From an uncultured Fretibacterium sp. (GTDB taxonomy: Bacteria; Synergistota; Synergistia; Synergistales; Aminobacteriaceae), in assembly GCF_938030725.1 (NCBI RefSeq), contig NZ_CALHIQ010000167.1:1-21600 (forward strand): DNA of 21,600 nt, read 5' to 3'. The position numbers and the translations under genes are program-made. Of the stretch, positions 7,705 to 14,403 are shown one piece after another. Below the pieces are notes generated by a model. The model had not been told where the DNA came from, did not search any database, and saw only the letters and a list, made by a program, of their open reading frames with translations. The stretch's first letter is position 1, and the number at the start of each line of letters is the position of its first letter.

Positions 7705-7740
7705 CTTTGTCCCCACTCCTGAAACGTCTTCAAAATTCTC

Positions 7741-7760
7741 CCGGCGGCGCGCGCCGCCGG
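7741..7760 (-). promoter_or_regulatory. Perfect GC palindrome (hairpin) in the selA leader
   Basis: CCGGCGGCGC followed by GCGCCGCCGG is a perfect 20-bp palindrome. In the leader RNA predicted from the - strand promoter it would fold into a very stable hairpin 37 nt before the selA ATG. A weak U-tract (GAATTTTG) follows on the - strand, so it could act as an attenuator. In E. coli a SECIS-like hairpin in the selA leader is bound by SelB and represses selAB; this hairpin occupies the equivalent place, but its loop has not been shown to match. Confidence 0.5.
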
Positions 7761-7761
7761 C

Positions 7762-7790
7762 TGGATAGTTTTCTTCAATCATTCTATAAT
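7762..7790 (+). promoter_or_regulatory. Candidate promoter for yedF-udp
   Basis: TGGATA (7762-7767, four of six matches to TTGACA), a 17-bp spacer and a perfect TATAAT (7785-7790) face rightward. Predicted start near 7797, giving a leader of about 55 nt before the yedF ATG. A second TATAAT at 7802-7807 belongs to the neighbouring repeat unit but has no good -35. Confidence 0.5.
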
Positions 7791-7808
7791 ATCAACCATT
7801 CTATAATA
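7775..7808. repeat. Tandem 17-bp repeat, two copies, each with TATAAT
   Basis: Units 7775-7791 and 7792-7808 are identical except for one T/C difference at the fifth to sixth bases (TCAATC versus TCAACC), each followed by ATTCTATAATA. Each unit carries TATAAT rightward and TAGAAT leftward. The duplication lies exactly in the divergent selA/yedF promoter region. Confidence 0.85.
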
Positions 7809-7826
7809 ATTGAGTTCAGTGCTCAA
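7798..7826 (-). promoter_or_regulatory. Candidate promoter for the selA-selB-nudC-corC operon
   Basis: On the - strand, TTGAGC (7821-7826) and TAGAAT (7798-7803) are 17 bp apart. Predicted start is near 7791, so the leader is about 87 nt and contains the palindrome at 7741-7760. The element overlaps the repeats used by the rightward promoter, so the two directions may compete. Confidence 0.55.
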
Positions 7827-7852
7827 GCGATAGACGCAGGAGGATGCTCTCG

Positions 7853-8668
7853 ATGGTCACAGTGAACGCATTCGGAAAGTCCGGCCCGGAACCGGCCGCA
7901 ATGACGAAGGAGGCGCTGGAGAAGGGGGCGGACGAGGTTCGCGTGATCGTTGACAGCCCAACGGCAGCCGCGAGCGTCAGAGATTTTTTGATCGGGGCGG
8001 GCCTCCGCGTCCAGCTCCAGGACGACGAGGGCCAGTTGATCGTCGTCGGAGAGAAAAAAAAGGGCGCCGCCGACGGGCCGAAGGGAGAGACGCCTCCTCC
8101 CACCGCGCAGGAGGCCAAGCCACTCGACGGGTCGCCGCGCCGCGAGCCGCATCGGGCGGAAGAGCCGCCTCAGGCGGAGGGGCCACACCCAAAGCCCCAG
8201 GTCCCCTCCCGGAAGCCCTCCGTGGAGGAAGCGCCAGGCGGCCGCCGCGAGAAGCGCTCCCGCTCAAAGCAGAAAAAGGGACTGGAAGCCATCCCCCAGA
8301 AGGGACAGGAGCTCACCCCTCCGCGCGACGACACGTCCCTTGCCGTCCTCATCACGGGGGAAACCTTCGGGCGCGGCAGCGAGGAGCTTGGAGGGGTGCT
8401 CGTGAAGAGCTTTCTGAAAACGCTGGCGAGCCTTGAAACGCCGCCGACCGTCCTGGCTCTCATGAACGGAGGGGTGAAGCTGGCCCTCTTCGACTCCTCC
8501 ACCTGCGACCGCCTGAAGGACCTGGAAAGGCGGGGGACCAGGGTCCTCGTGTGCGGCACCTGCACCAACTTTTATGGCGTAACGGACAGCGTCGGCGTCG
8601 GCGTCATCTCCAACATGTACGAGATCGTGGAAACGATCGCGAGGACAGGCAGGATCCTGAGCCTCTGA
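7853..8668 (+). CDS. yedF: Sulfurtransferase-like selenium-metabolism protein YedF, 271 aa, degenerate N-terminal domain
   Basis: Family associated with genomes that use selenium; its biochemical role is unproven. Residues 1-66 form a TusA/SirA-like domain. About 67-160 is a Lys/Pro/Glu-rich, probably disordered linker. Residues 161-271 form a DsrE-like domain, with MNGGVKLALF and VLVCGTCTNFYG (CGTC at 234-237), and the family ending VISNMYEIVE. The usual CPxP cysteine of the TusA domain is lost: the site reads SGPEPAAMTKEAL (10-22). The linker is unusually long, since typical members are near 200 aa. ATG 7853 is chosen because AGGAGG lies 9 nt upstream; the ATG at 7844 directly abuts it. The gene is divergent from selA. 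Confidence 0.9.
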   Translation: MVTVNAFGKSGPEPAAMTKEALEKGADEVRVIVDSPTAAASVRDFLIGAGLRVQLQDDEGQLIVVGEKKKGAADGPKGETPPPTAQEAKPLDGSPRREPHRAEEPPQAEGPHPKPQVPSRKPSVEEAPGGRREKRSRSKQKKGLEAIPQKGQELTPPRDDTSLAVLITGETFGRGSEELGGVLVKSFLKTLASLETPPTVLALMNGGVKLALFDSSTCDRLKDLERRGTRVLVCGTCTNFYGVTDSVGVGVISNMYEIVETIARTGRILSL

Positions 8669-8729
8669 CCCCAGGAGCAGGCTCAGGGAAAAGGGGCTGA
8701 GGGGACCGCAGAAAGGGGAGAGGGAAACC

Positions 8730-9566
8730 GTGAACTCGGATTGGAAGTCCGGGGCCGAGCGGCCCGTCATGGAAGGGGACCTGCAGTACCACATCCGCTG
8801 CAGGCGGGGCGACGTGAACCGCTACGTCCTCCTTCCGGGGGACCCGGCCCGCGTCGAGGTCATCGCTCAGGGTTGGGGAAGCGCGCGCTTCATAGCCGAC
8901 AACCGAGAGCACCGGACGTGGAGCGGCGAGTTGGAGGGCGTCCCCGTCACCGCGTGTTCCACCGGCATGGGAGGCCCTTCAACCTCCATCGCGATGGAGG
9001 AGCTGGCGGCGCTTGGGGCCGATACCTTCATCCGCGTCGGGTCCTGCGGGGCCATCCAGGAGGAGGTCGAGTGCGGCGACCTCATCATCTGTTCGGGGGC
9101 CATGCGGCAGGACGGGACCAGCCAGGATTACATCGACCTGTCCTACCCCGCGGCGGCCAGCTACGAGGTGACCGCCGCCCTCGTGGAGTCGTGCGAGCGC
9201 CTCAATATCCGCTACCACGTAGGCGTCAGCTGCACGACGGCATCCTTCTACTGCGGCCAGGCCCGACCAGGACTGAAGGGGTACGCCCAGTCCTCCCAAG
9301 CCCATAAGGTCGAAGACCTGAACCGCGCGGGCGTCATGAACTTCGAGATGGAAGCCGCCACGGTCCTCACCCTGGCCGGGATCTACGGCCTGCGCGCAGG
9401 GGCCGTTTTCGCCGTCGTCGCCCACCGACTGAAGGACTCGTTCCAATACGCGGGCATCGATCACAGCGTTCGGGCAGCCAACGAAGCCCTGAAGGTCCTG
9501 GCCTCCTGGGACAGGGCCAGGGAGGCCAAGGGGAAGCCCTTCTGGTTCCCTGGCCTCCTCGCCTGA
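8730..9566 (+). CDS. udp: Uridine phosphorylase, 278 aa
   Basis: Cleaves uridine with phosphate to uracil and ribose-1-phosphate in pyrimidine salvage. Seen motifs: GDPARVE (37-43, phosphate site), CSTGMGGPSTSIAMEEL (76-92), RVGSCGAIQ (102-110), and NFEMEAATVLTLAG (204-217, ribose-binding Met-Glu). FYCGQAR (173-179) aligns with the E. coli Udp segment FYPGQER, whose Gln and Arg contact uracil, which supports uridine over purine nucleosides. The start is GTG 8730, with GGGGAGAGGG 5 nt before it; ATG 8769 is possible but has no good ribosome-binding site. It follows yedF by 61 nt on the same strand and is probably cotranscribed. A link to selenium metabolism is not established. Confidence 0.92.
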   Translation: MNSDWKSGAERPVMEGDLQYHIRCRRGDVNRYVLLPGDPARVEVIAQGWGSARFIADNREHRTWSGELEGVPVTACSTGMGGPSTSIAMEELAALGADTFIRVGSCGAIQEEVECGDLIICSGAMRQDGTSQDYIDLSYPAAASYEVTAALVESCERLNIRYHVGVSCTTASFYCGQARPGLKGYAQSSQAHKVEDLNRAGVMNFEMEAATVLTLAGIYGLRAGAVFAVVAHRLKDSFQYAGIDHSVRAANEALKVLASWDRAREAKGKPFWFPGLLA

Positions 9567-9587
9567 CGGATGGAACGCAAGGATACG

Positions 9588-9627
9588 AAAAATCCCCTCA
9601 GGCCCGCGATTTGACGGGCTTGAGGGG
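9588..9627 (-). terminator. Terminator of the ylxM-rplS operon
   Basis: CCCCTCAGGCCCG (9594-9606) and CGGGCTTGAGGGG (9615-9627) form a 13-bp stem with one G-U pair and an 8-nt loop. On the - strand TTTTT follows directly (plus-strand A-run 9588-9592). It lies 17 nt beyond the rplS stop. No U-run follows on the + strand, so it would not end udp transcripts well. Confidence 0.93.
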
Positions 9628-9644
9628 ACTCAAGGGCTCAAACT

Positions 9645-9998
9645 CTACGCGAAGTCGCGGCGCTCCTTGATGCGCGCGGCCTTTCCGCTCAGCTTGCGCA
9701 GGTAGTACAGTTTCGCGCGGCGGACGTGCCCCTTGCGCTGGACCTCGATCTTATCGATGGAGGGGCAATGCAGGGGGAAGACCCGCTCCACCCCGACCCC
9801 GCTCGAAATCTTGCGCACGGTAAAGGTTTCGTCCAACCCGCCGTGCTGGCGCGCGATGACCACGCCCTCAAAGACCTGAATTCGCTCGCGCGCGCCCTCC
9901 TTGATCTTCACGTGGACGCGAAGGGTGTCGCCCGGCCGAAACTCGGGCGCGGGGTCCGCCTTAAGATAATTCTTCTGGACAAGGTTCAATACGTTCAC
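9645..9998 (-). CDS. rplS: Ribosomal protein bL19, 117 aa
   Basis: Large-subunit protein at the 30S/50S interface. The protein begins MNVLNLVQKNYLK and holds the family's FRPGDTLRVHVKIKEG and RIQVFEGVVIAR segments, the GVGVERVFPLHCPSIDKIEV core and the basic RRAKLYYLR end. Length is normal (about 115 aa). The start is GTG 9998, 8 nt after AGGAGG. Last gene of the operon, 23 nt after trmD, followed by a strong terminator. Confidence 0.98.
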   Translation of the reverse strand: MNVLNLVQKNYLKADPAPEFRPGDTLRVHVKIKEGARERIQVFEGVVIARQHGGLDETFTVRKISSGVGVERVFPLHCPSIDKIEVQRKGHVRRAKLYYLRKLSGKAARIKERRDFA

Positions 9999-10021
9999 TG
10001 GTGCTTCCTCCTAAATAAAAA

Positions 10022-11185
10022 TCAGCGCTTTCCTAAAAATCGATCCAGTGCAATTCCCGCCCTGACCGCCAGGGGCAACGCCTCCGCCTCCTGAGCCACC
10101 GAGGCGTAAATCACAGGGCCTTCCGCGATCTCCCCCGCCTCCACTCCGTCGGGGAAGAGAAAGAGCAACGGCCCCTCGTGCTCAAGGCAGCGACGCTTCG
10201 CCTCCAGCGTATGAAGGCTGCCGCCACGTGGCTGAGCCTCTATGACGACGGTCAGCGTCGGTCGTCCCTTCCCGTGAGCCCGGGTCCAATCCCAAACGCG
10301 GGACAGGCTCCCCAATACCTTGGGGGCGCTCGCGGCCTCCGCCGTGCCCGCGTCAAACGAACGGCGCTCCTCGGGACAAAGGATGACGAAAAAAGGCCGC
10401 CCCAACCCATAAAAACGGCAGAGGGAGGAGAGGGCCTCCGCCCCTTCCGACGTCGGCCTGTTGGCCGTGAGGAGCGCCAAACAGGCCTCTCCGGAGAGGT
10501 AGTCCCCTATCGCCGCCCTAGCCAGGAGGTCGGGACGGCGGGTCAGCGTTCGCTCCACCGCCCTGGCCCGACGCCAGGTCCGAACCTCCGCCTCGTTGCC
10601 GCTCAAAAGCACCTCCGGGACGTCCATCCCCCTCCAGGAAGCCGGCCGGGTGTAGTGCGGATGGTCCAACATCCCGCGGTAGAAGGAGTCTTCCTCCACC
10701 GCCTCCCCTCGACCGACGACCCCCGGAACGAGGCGCGCCATCGCGTCGATGACGGCCATGGCGGGGATCTCGCCTCCGGTGAGGACGCAGTCGCCCACGC
10801 TCACCTCAAGGTCCACCTCGCGCTCGACAAAGCGCTCATCAATCCCTTCATAGTGACCGCAGAGGATGACGACGTGTTCCTGGCGCGAGAGCGTTTCGAC
10901 GATCTCCTGGGTCAGGAGCGTTCCCTGCGGAGAGGGATACACCACACAGGCTTCCTGGCTACCGCGGGCCACGTTCAGAGCGTCCTCCAACTGAGGCGCC
11001 GCGAGGACCATGCCTCCCGCTCCAAAGGCGTAATCGTCAATCTGGCGATACCCGCCCCGGCCGAACTCGCGAAGGTCCACCAAGTCCACCCGTAGCAGGT
11101 TTCTTTTGACGGCGCGGCCCAGGATGCTCGTCGAGAGAAAATCACGAAAGAACTCAGGGAACGCCGTGACGATCGTTACGTGCAT
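10022..11185 (-). CDS. trmD: tRNA (guanine37-N1)-methyltransferase TrmD fused to a second SPOUT-like domain, 387 aa
   Basis: TrmD methylates G37 of tRNAs reading CNN codons, preventing frameshifts. Residues 1-230 are a normal TrmD: CGHYEG (109-114) and SVGDCVLTGGEIPAM (129-143) form the SAM-binding knot, Asp166 of EDSF is the probable catalytic acid, and LDHPHYTRP and EVLLSGNEAEV follow. Standard TrmD is about 240-255 aa. Here residues ~233-387 form an extra domain resembling TM1570-type SPOUT methyltransferases (Methyltrn_RNA_4), with CRFYGLGRPFFVILCPEE, and AVRAGIALDRFLGKR at the end. In TM1570-like proteins a Gly-rich SAM loop (GTGWGL-like, from memory) is expected where this one reads FPDGVEAG, so the second site may not bind SAM. 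ATG 11185 shares one base with the rimM TGA. Confidence 0.95.
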   Translation of the reverse strand: MHVTIVTAFPEFFRDFLSTSILGRAVKRNLLRVDLVDLREFGRGGYRQIDDYAFGAGGMVLAAPQLEDALNVARGSQEACVVYPSPQGTLLTQEIVETLSRQEHVVILCGHYEGIDERFVEREVDLEVSVGDCVLTGGEIPAMAVIDAMARLVPGVVGRGEAVEEDSFYRGMLDHPHYTRPASWRGMDVPEVLLSGNEAEVRTWRRARAVERTLTRRPDLLARAAIGDYLSGEACLALLTANRPTSEGAEALSSLCRFYGLGRPFFVILCPEERRSFDAGTAEAASAPKVLGSLSRVWDWTRAHGKGRPTLTVVIEAQPRGGSLHTLEAKRRCLEHEGPLLFLFPDGVEAGEIAEGPVIYASVAQEAEALPLAVRAGIALDRFLGKR

Positions 11186-11697
11186 CAGTCCCAGAGCCCC
11201 TCGATCAAAGAGAGCTTGATACGGCCTCCCTCAAGGTCGATGTCGCGAACGAAATCCCGAACGGCGGGGATGTAGTGCAGGCCCCCCGCGGCGTCGCGTA
11301 TCTCGTACAGCTCGTTGGCGCCCGTCAGAAAATCCGTCACCGTCCCCAGAGGGCGTCCCTCCAGGTCCTCGACGGCGAGGCCGATCAGGTCGTCCACCCA
11401 GAAGCTGTCCCGCGGAAGCTCGACCCGCTCCTTCTGGTCGATGAGGATCGACGCCCCCACGCAGGCCTCCGCCTCCTCCCGCGTCGAAAGGTTCGTTTGC
11501 AGCGTGAGAAGGTTGCGTCCCTCGTCGAAGCGAACACCGCGCACCTCAAGCGTGCAGAGGGCTTCCGTTCCGCGATAGAGGGCGATCGTCCTCATCGCCT
11601 GGAAGCGTTCCGGAAAGTCCGTCAGGGGGACCACCGTCAGCGCCCCCTGAAGGCCGTGCGCGGAGGCCACACGTCCAATCTGGATTTTTTCAGACGT
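11185..11697 (-). CDS. rimM: Ribosome maturation factor RimM, 170 aa, apparent ACG start
   Basis: RimM binds uS19 and helps assemble the 30S head. The N-terminal domain contains IGRVASAHGLQGALTV and TDFPERF. A PRC-barrel domain follows, with FWVDDLIGLAV and GTVTDFLTGANELYEIR, then YIPAVRDFVRDIDLEG. The open frame starts after TGA at 11734 and holds no ATG, GTG or TTG until GTG 11670, which would delete the conserved first strand (KIQIGR). ACG at 11697..11695 lies exactly 7 nt after AAGGA (11709-11705) and would give MSEKIQIGRVASAHG, a typical RimM beginning. So either a rare ACG start is used, or an ATG-to-ACG change or sequencing error occurred. The GTG-started form is 161 aa. Its stop overlaps trmD. 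Confidence 0.9.
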   Translation of the reverse strand, partial: TSEKIQIGRVASAHGLQGALTVVPLTDFPERFQAMRTIALYRGTEALCTLEVRGVRFDEGRNLLTLQTNLSTREEAEACVGASILIDQKERVELPRDSFWVDDLIGLAVEDLEGRPLGTVTDFLTGANELYEIRDAAGGLHYIPAVRDFVRDIDLEGGRIKLSLIEGLWD

Positions 11698-11736
11698 TTG
11701 GACGTCCTTAGAGGCCGTTCTGGAAATCGTACCTCA

Positions 11737-11979
11737 CTACTCCTCTACGATATCGACGTCCACACGCTCGCCGGCTTTGACAGCGGCCGCTTTGGCCAAA
11801 AGCCGGATGGCGTTGATCGTGGCGCCGCGCTTTCCAATGATGCGCCCCACGTCCTCGTGGGCAACACGAATCATAACCTTGATCCCACTCTCCTCTTCGC
11901 CGCTCTCCACGCTGATGGCATCCGGCTGAGTGACAAGATGTCTGACGATGAACTCGACAAGCTCTTTGTAATTGACCAT
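11737..11979 (-). CDS. khpA: KhpA-family KH-domain RNA-binding protein, 80 aa
   Basis: Small RNA-binding protein (YlqC/KhpA), which in Gram-positive bacteria pairs with KhpB/EloR and affects cell division or small-RNA action. A single KH domain fills the protein; the GxxG loop is GKRG (49-52) within VGRIIGKRGATINAIR. AGGAGG lies 7-8 nt before the ATG. The position between rpsP and rimM is the usual one in many bacteria. Confidence 0.95.
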   Translation of the reverse strand: MVNYKELVEFIVRHLVTQPDAISVESGEEESGIKVMIRVAHEDVGRIIGKRGATINAIRLLAKAAAVKAGERVDVDIVEE

Positions 11980-12035
11980 TGTGGCACCTCCTGTTTTTTT
12001 GCGGTGACGTGCTGAGGATGAACTCCAAAAAGTCC

Positions 12036-12305
12036 CTACTGGGCCTTTTTGCTCTCAAACTTCTCCCAAATGCCCTGCTTCTTCAAAAGCCCACGCGCCG
12101 TGTCCGAGGGCAGGGCCCCGACGCTCAACCAGTACAGGGCGCGATCCTCATTGATGGCCACGGCCGCCGGATCGGTCATGGGGTTGTAGGTCCCGATCAG
12201 CTCAATGAACTTCCCGTCCCGAGGGGAATGGGAGTCCGCAACCACCAACCTGTAATAAGGGGCTTTCTTTTTGCCCAAGCGCGACAAACGAATCCTCACT
12301 GCCAT
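12036..12305 (-). CDS. rpsP: Ribosomal protein bS16, 89 aa
   Basis: 30S assembly protein. The N-terminus MAVRIRLSRLGKKKAPYYR and the segments FIELIGTYNPM and DRALYWLSVGALPSDTARGLLKK are diagnostic. ATG 12305 is preceded by AGGAGG (12-nt spacing). A longer in-frame reading up to 12413 would add unrelated residues overlapping the end of ffh. It lies 94 nt after ffh, with a small hairpin between. Confidence 0.98.
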   Translation of the reverse strand: MAVRIRLSRLGKKKAPYYRLVVADSHSPRDGKFIELIGTYNPMTDPAAVAINEDRALYWLSVGALPSDTARGLLKKQGIWEKFESKKAQ

Positions 12306-12324
12306 TACAACAAGACACCTCCTG

Positions 12325-12349
12325 AAAAATCTGGGGGAATGAATTCCCC
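12325..12349 (-). terminator. Weak hairpin with T-run between ffh and rpsP, possible attenuator
   Basis: GGGGAA (12334-12339) and TTCCCC (12344-12349) form a 6-bp stem with a 4-nt loop. On the - strand CCAGATTTTT follows, so a short T-run starts about five bases after the stem. It could lower transcription into rpsP or mark a processing point, but it is far weaker than the terminators at 262-283 and 9594-9627. Confidence 0.35.
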
Positions 12350-12399
12350 AACAGGCACCTGAGCAATCCCTCCCTGCGGGGGCAGGGCGTCCCAGGGCT

Positions 12400-13743
12400 T
12401 CAGCGAACGCCACCCATCCTGCCGAAGAGGGAGCGCAGCTTGAACTTGCTGTCCCCTGCGGCGGAAAAGGACTTGAAGAGCTTTCGCATCTGCTCGTACT
12501 GAGCCAGCAACTGGTTCACCATCTGCACGGACGTCCCTGAGCCCAGCGCGATCCGTCGCCGGCGCGACCCCTTGATGATCCGGGGGTTACGACGCTCGGC
12601 CGGCGTCATGGACTGGATGATCGCCTTGCTCCGACGGATGGCGGCGTTGTCCGCCTCATCGACGTTTATCCCCTTTAGGCGGCTGAAGCCGGGGATCATC
12701 TCCATCACCTTGCCAAGGGGCCCCATTTTCTCGATCTGCTGAAACTGGAGCAGAAGGGTTTCCAGCGTGAACTGCTTCCCCTTCAGGCTGCTTGCGATCT
12801 TCTCGGCGTCGCCGGCGTCCGCGGCCTGGACCTTTTCCACAAGGCCCTGGATGTCGCCCATGCCCATGATGCGGCCCGCCATCCGCCGGGAGTCGAAGAC
12901 CTCAAGAGCGTCCGTCCGCTCCCCCACCCCCGCGAACTTCACGGGCACGTCGGTCACCGCACGGACCGCCAGCGCGCTTCCGCCTCGGGCGTCGCCGTCC
13001 AGCTTCGTCAGGATCAGCCCTGTCAGCGCCAAGCGCTCATGAAAAGCCCTCGCGACGTTGACCGCCTCCTGCCCCATCATCGCGTCCAGAACGAGGAGCT
13101 TCTCGTGGGGCGGGAGGACCGAGGCGATGGCCGAGAGCTCCTCCATCAGCTCCTGATCCAGGTGCAGGCGCCCGGCCGTGTCCAGCAGGATGACGTCATT
13201 CATGCGGTCCGCCGCACGCCGGCGAGCCCCGCGCACCACCTCAAGGACGTCCGTCTCACCGGCCTCAGGACCGTAAAAGGCGACCTTGGACTCCTCCGCC
13301 AGAACCCTAAGCTGATCGACGGCTGCAGGACGCCGCAGGTCGCACGCCACGACGAGGGGGCTGTGGGAGCCCTGAAGCCGCCGCGCCAGCTTGACCGTCG
13401 TCGTCGTCTTTCCGCTTCCCTGAAGCCCCACCATGAGGATCACCGTAGGGGGCATCGAGGCGATGGCAAGCGGAGCGGGGTCCCCCATCAGGGAAACGAG
13501 CTCCTCGTACACCACCGTCGCGATGTGCTGCGCGGCGCTGATCGACTCGATGACGTCGAGCTGCAGCGCCCTCTCCCTTATCCTGGCGACGAGGCTGCGG
13601 GCCACCTTGAAATCGACGTCCGCCTCCAGCAGGGATTTGCGTATCTCGCGAAGCGCGGCGTCAACGTCCGCCTCCGAGAGCTTCCCCCTGCTTCGCAAAC
13701 GCGAAAACGCGGCCTCCAGCTTCTCCCTCAGTGCGTCAAACAT
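12400..13743 (-). CDS. ffh: Signal recognition particle protein Ffh, 447 aa
   Basis: SRP GTPase that binds 4.5S/scRNA and signal sequences of nascent membrane proteins and docks on FtsY. N domain 1-95; G domain with GLQGSGKTTTT (106-116), DLRRPAAVDQL (135-145), DTAGR (188-192) and TKLDGDARGG (246-255). The M domain (~320-430) holds GKVMEMIPGFSRL, the SRP-RNA binding RIIKGSRRRRIALGSGTSV segment and a Met-rich end (QMVNQLLAQYEQM). Length is normal. ATG 13743 has AAGGAG 11 nt and AGGGG directly upstream. It follows ylxM by 41 nt. Confidence 0.98.
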   Translation of the reverse strand: MFDALREKLEAAFSRLRSRGKLSEADVDAALREIRKSLLEADVDFKVARSLVARIRERALQLDVIESISAAQHIATVVYEELVSLMGDPAPLAIASMPPTVILMVGLQGSGKTTTTVKLARRLQGSHSPLVVACDLRRPAAVDQLRVLAEESKVAFYGPEAGETDVLEVVRGARRRAADRMNDVILLDTAGRLHLDQELMEELSAIASVLPPHEKLLVLDAMMGQEAVNVARAFHERLALTGLILTKLDGDARGGSALAVRAVTDVPVKFAGVGERTDALEVFDSRRMAGRIMGMGDIQGLVEKVQAADAGDAEKIASSLKGKQFTLETLLLQFQQIEKMGPLGKVMEMIPGFSRLKGINVDEADNAAIRRSKAIIQSMTPAERRNPRIIKGSRRRRIALGSGTSVQMVNQLLAQYEQMRKLFKSFSAAGDSKFKLRSLFGRMGGVR

Positions 13744-13784
13744 CCCCTGCTCTACTCCTTAAAAGTGGAGGACGGCAAAAACGC

Positions 13785-14114
13785 TCACGCGCCTCCATTC
13801 GTTTCGTTCAAGCGCAAGGCCTCGTTCCTCGCCTCAAGCTCGTGGATCCTCTCCTCCAGCCGTCGGGTCGTCTCGGAGAAGTGAAGCTCTCCCTCAATCG
13901 CCTCAAGGCGCTCCATAACGCGCCGTTCCAGAATGTGGACGGCCTGACGGCTGACCCCCAGCGAGCGGGCAACCTCCGTCGGGGCCAGGTCAGCGAAGTA
14001 GAGCATCTCGTAGACGTCCCGCTGACGCTCCGTCAAAAGGGGGGAATAAAAGTCGTAGAGCGAATTGAGATAGACCCTGCGCTCCAGGCGCTCCCCATCG
14101 TTCAAAGCGGCCAC
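13785..14114 (-). CDS. ylxM: YlxM/p13-family putative DNA-binding protein, 109 aa
   Basis: Small helix-turn-helix protein found upstream of ffh in many bacteria; in streptococci it modulates the SRP pathway. LTERQRDVYEMLYFADLAPTEVARSLGVSRQAVHILERR (split: sigma-4-like HTH at about 27-66) is the core, followed by a probable coiled coil (RRLEERIHELEARNEAL). The start is GTG 14114, with AGGAG 10 nt upstream; no in-frame ATG lies nearby. First gene of the operon, about 55 nt downstream of the predicted start of a consensus promoter. Confidence 0.92.
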   Translation of the reverse strand: MAALNDGERLERRVYLNSLYDFYSPLLTERQRDVYEMLYFADLAPTEVARSLGVSRQAVHILERRVMERLEAIEGELHFSETTRRLEERIHELEARNEALRLNETNGGA

Positions 14115-14175
14115 ATCGCATCCACTCCTGAACTTCGGCTCGGCGGTGATACAGCACGCTCCTTAAGCTGGGCTA

Positions 14176-14204
14176 ATTATAAGGAGCTCGCAAAATCTTG
14201 TCAA
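14176..14204 (-). promoter_or_regulatory. Full-consensus sigma70 promoter of the ylxM-ffh-rplS operon
   Basis: On the - strand, TTGACA (14199-14204) and TATAAT (14176-14181) are separated by exactly 17 bp, a perfect match to the housekeeping consensus. Transcription should start near 14169. Such strength fits an operon for ribosomal proteins and SRP. Confidence 0.95.
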
Positions 14205-14403
14205 GTATTTTTGTTTTACGCGTTGCTATTCAGTGATCATGCCGCCCATCCGGCAGCCTCTCTTACAGGGGCGGGGCGCTTTTAGGCCCGATGCACCCTT
14301 TATTTTATTCTGATTTCAGAGTATCATATTGAAGAGTGCAATGGGTAGTCGTGTGATACGGAAAAATTTTATACGGTTAGGGACAAAGGAGGAGAATTTT
14401 ATC
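14205..14403 (+). promoter_or_regulatory. Upstream region of the peptide-transport operon; weak promoter candidate at 14299-14327
   Basis: The best rightward match is TTTATT (14299-14304), 17 bp, TATCAT (14322-14327), good in the -10 but weak in the -35. Upstream, CCGCCC (14241-14246) can pair across a long loop with GGGCGG near 14273, followed by CGCTTTTA; if transcribed rightward this could act as an attenuator. No known riboswitch pattern was recognised. Confidence 0.35.

Noticed and set aside
7775..7808. Tandem repeat considered as the beginning of a repeat array or CRISPR
   Set aside because: Only two direct abutting copies, no spacers and no cas genes.
8666..8705. yedF TGA followed by a hairpin (CTCAG...CTGAG), considered as a UGA-Sec codon with SECIS
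   Set aside because: YedF proteins normally end at this point (…RILSL), and read-through would give low-complexity residues matching the antisense-like frame over udp. The stem is short and its position and loop do not resemble a bacterial SECIS.
14240..14290. GC-rich stem with CGCTTTTA considered as a terminator
   Set aside because: No rightward gene ends before it, and the stem is only about 6 bp over a loop of roughly 25 nt.
14329..14403. Upstream starts (TTG 14329, ATG 14341) for the peptide-binding protein
   Set aside because: They add a charged extension before the signal peptide and translate through the AGGAGG that fits TTG 14404.
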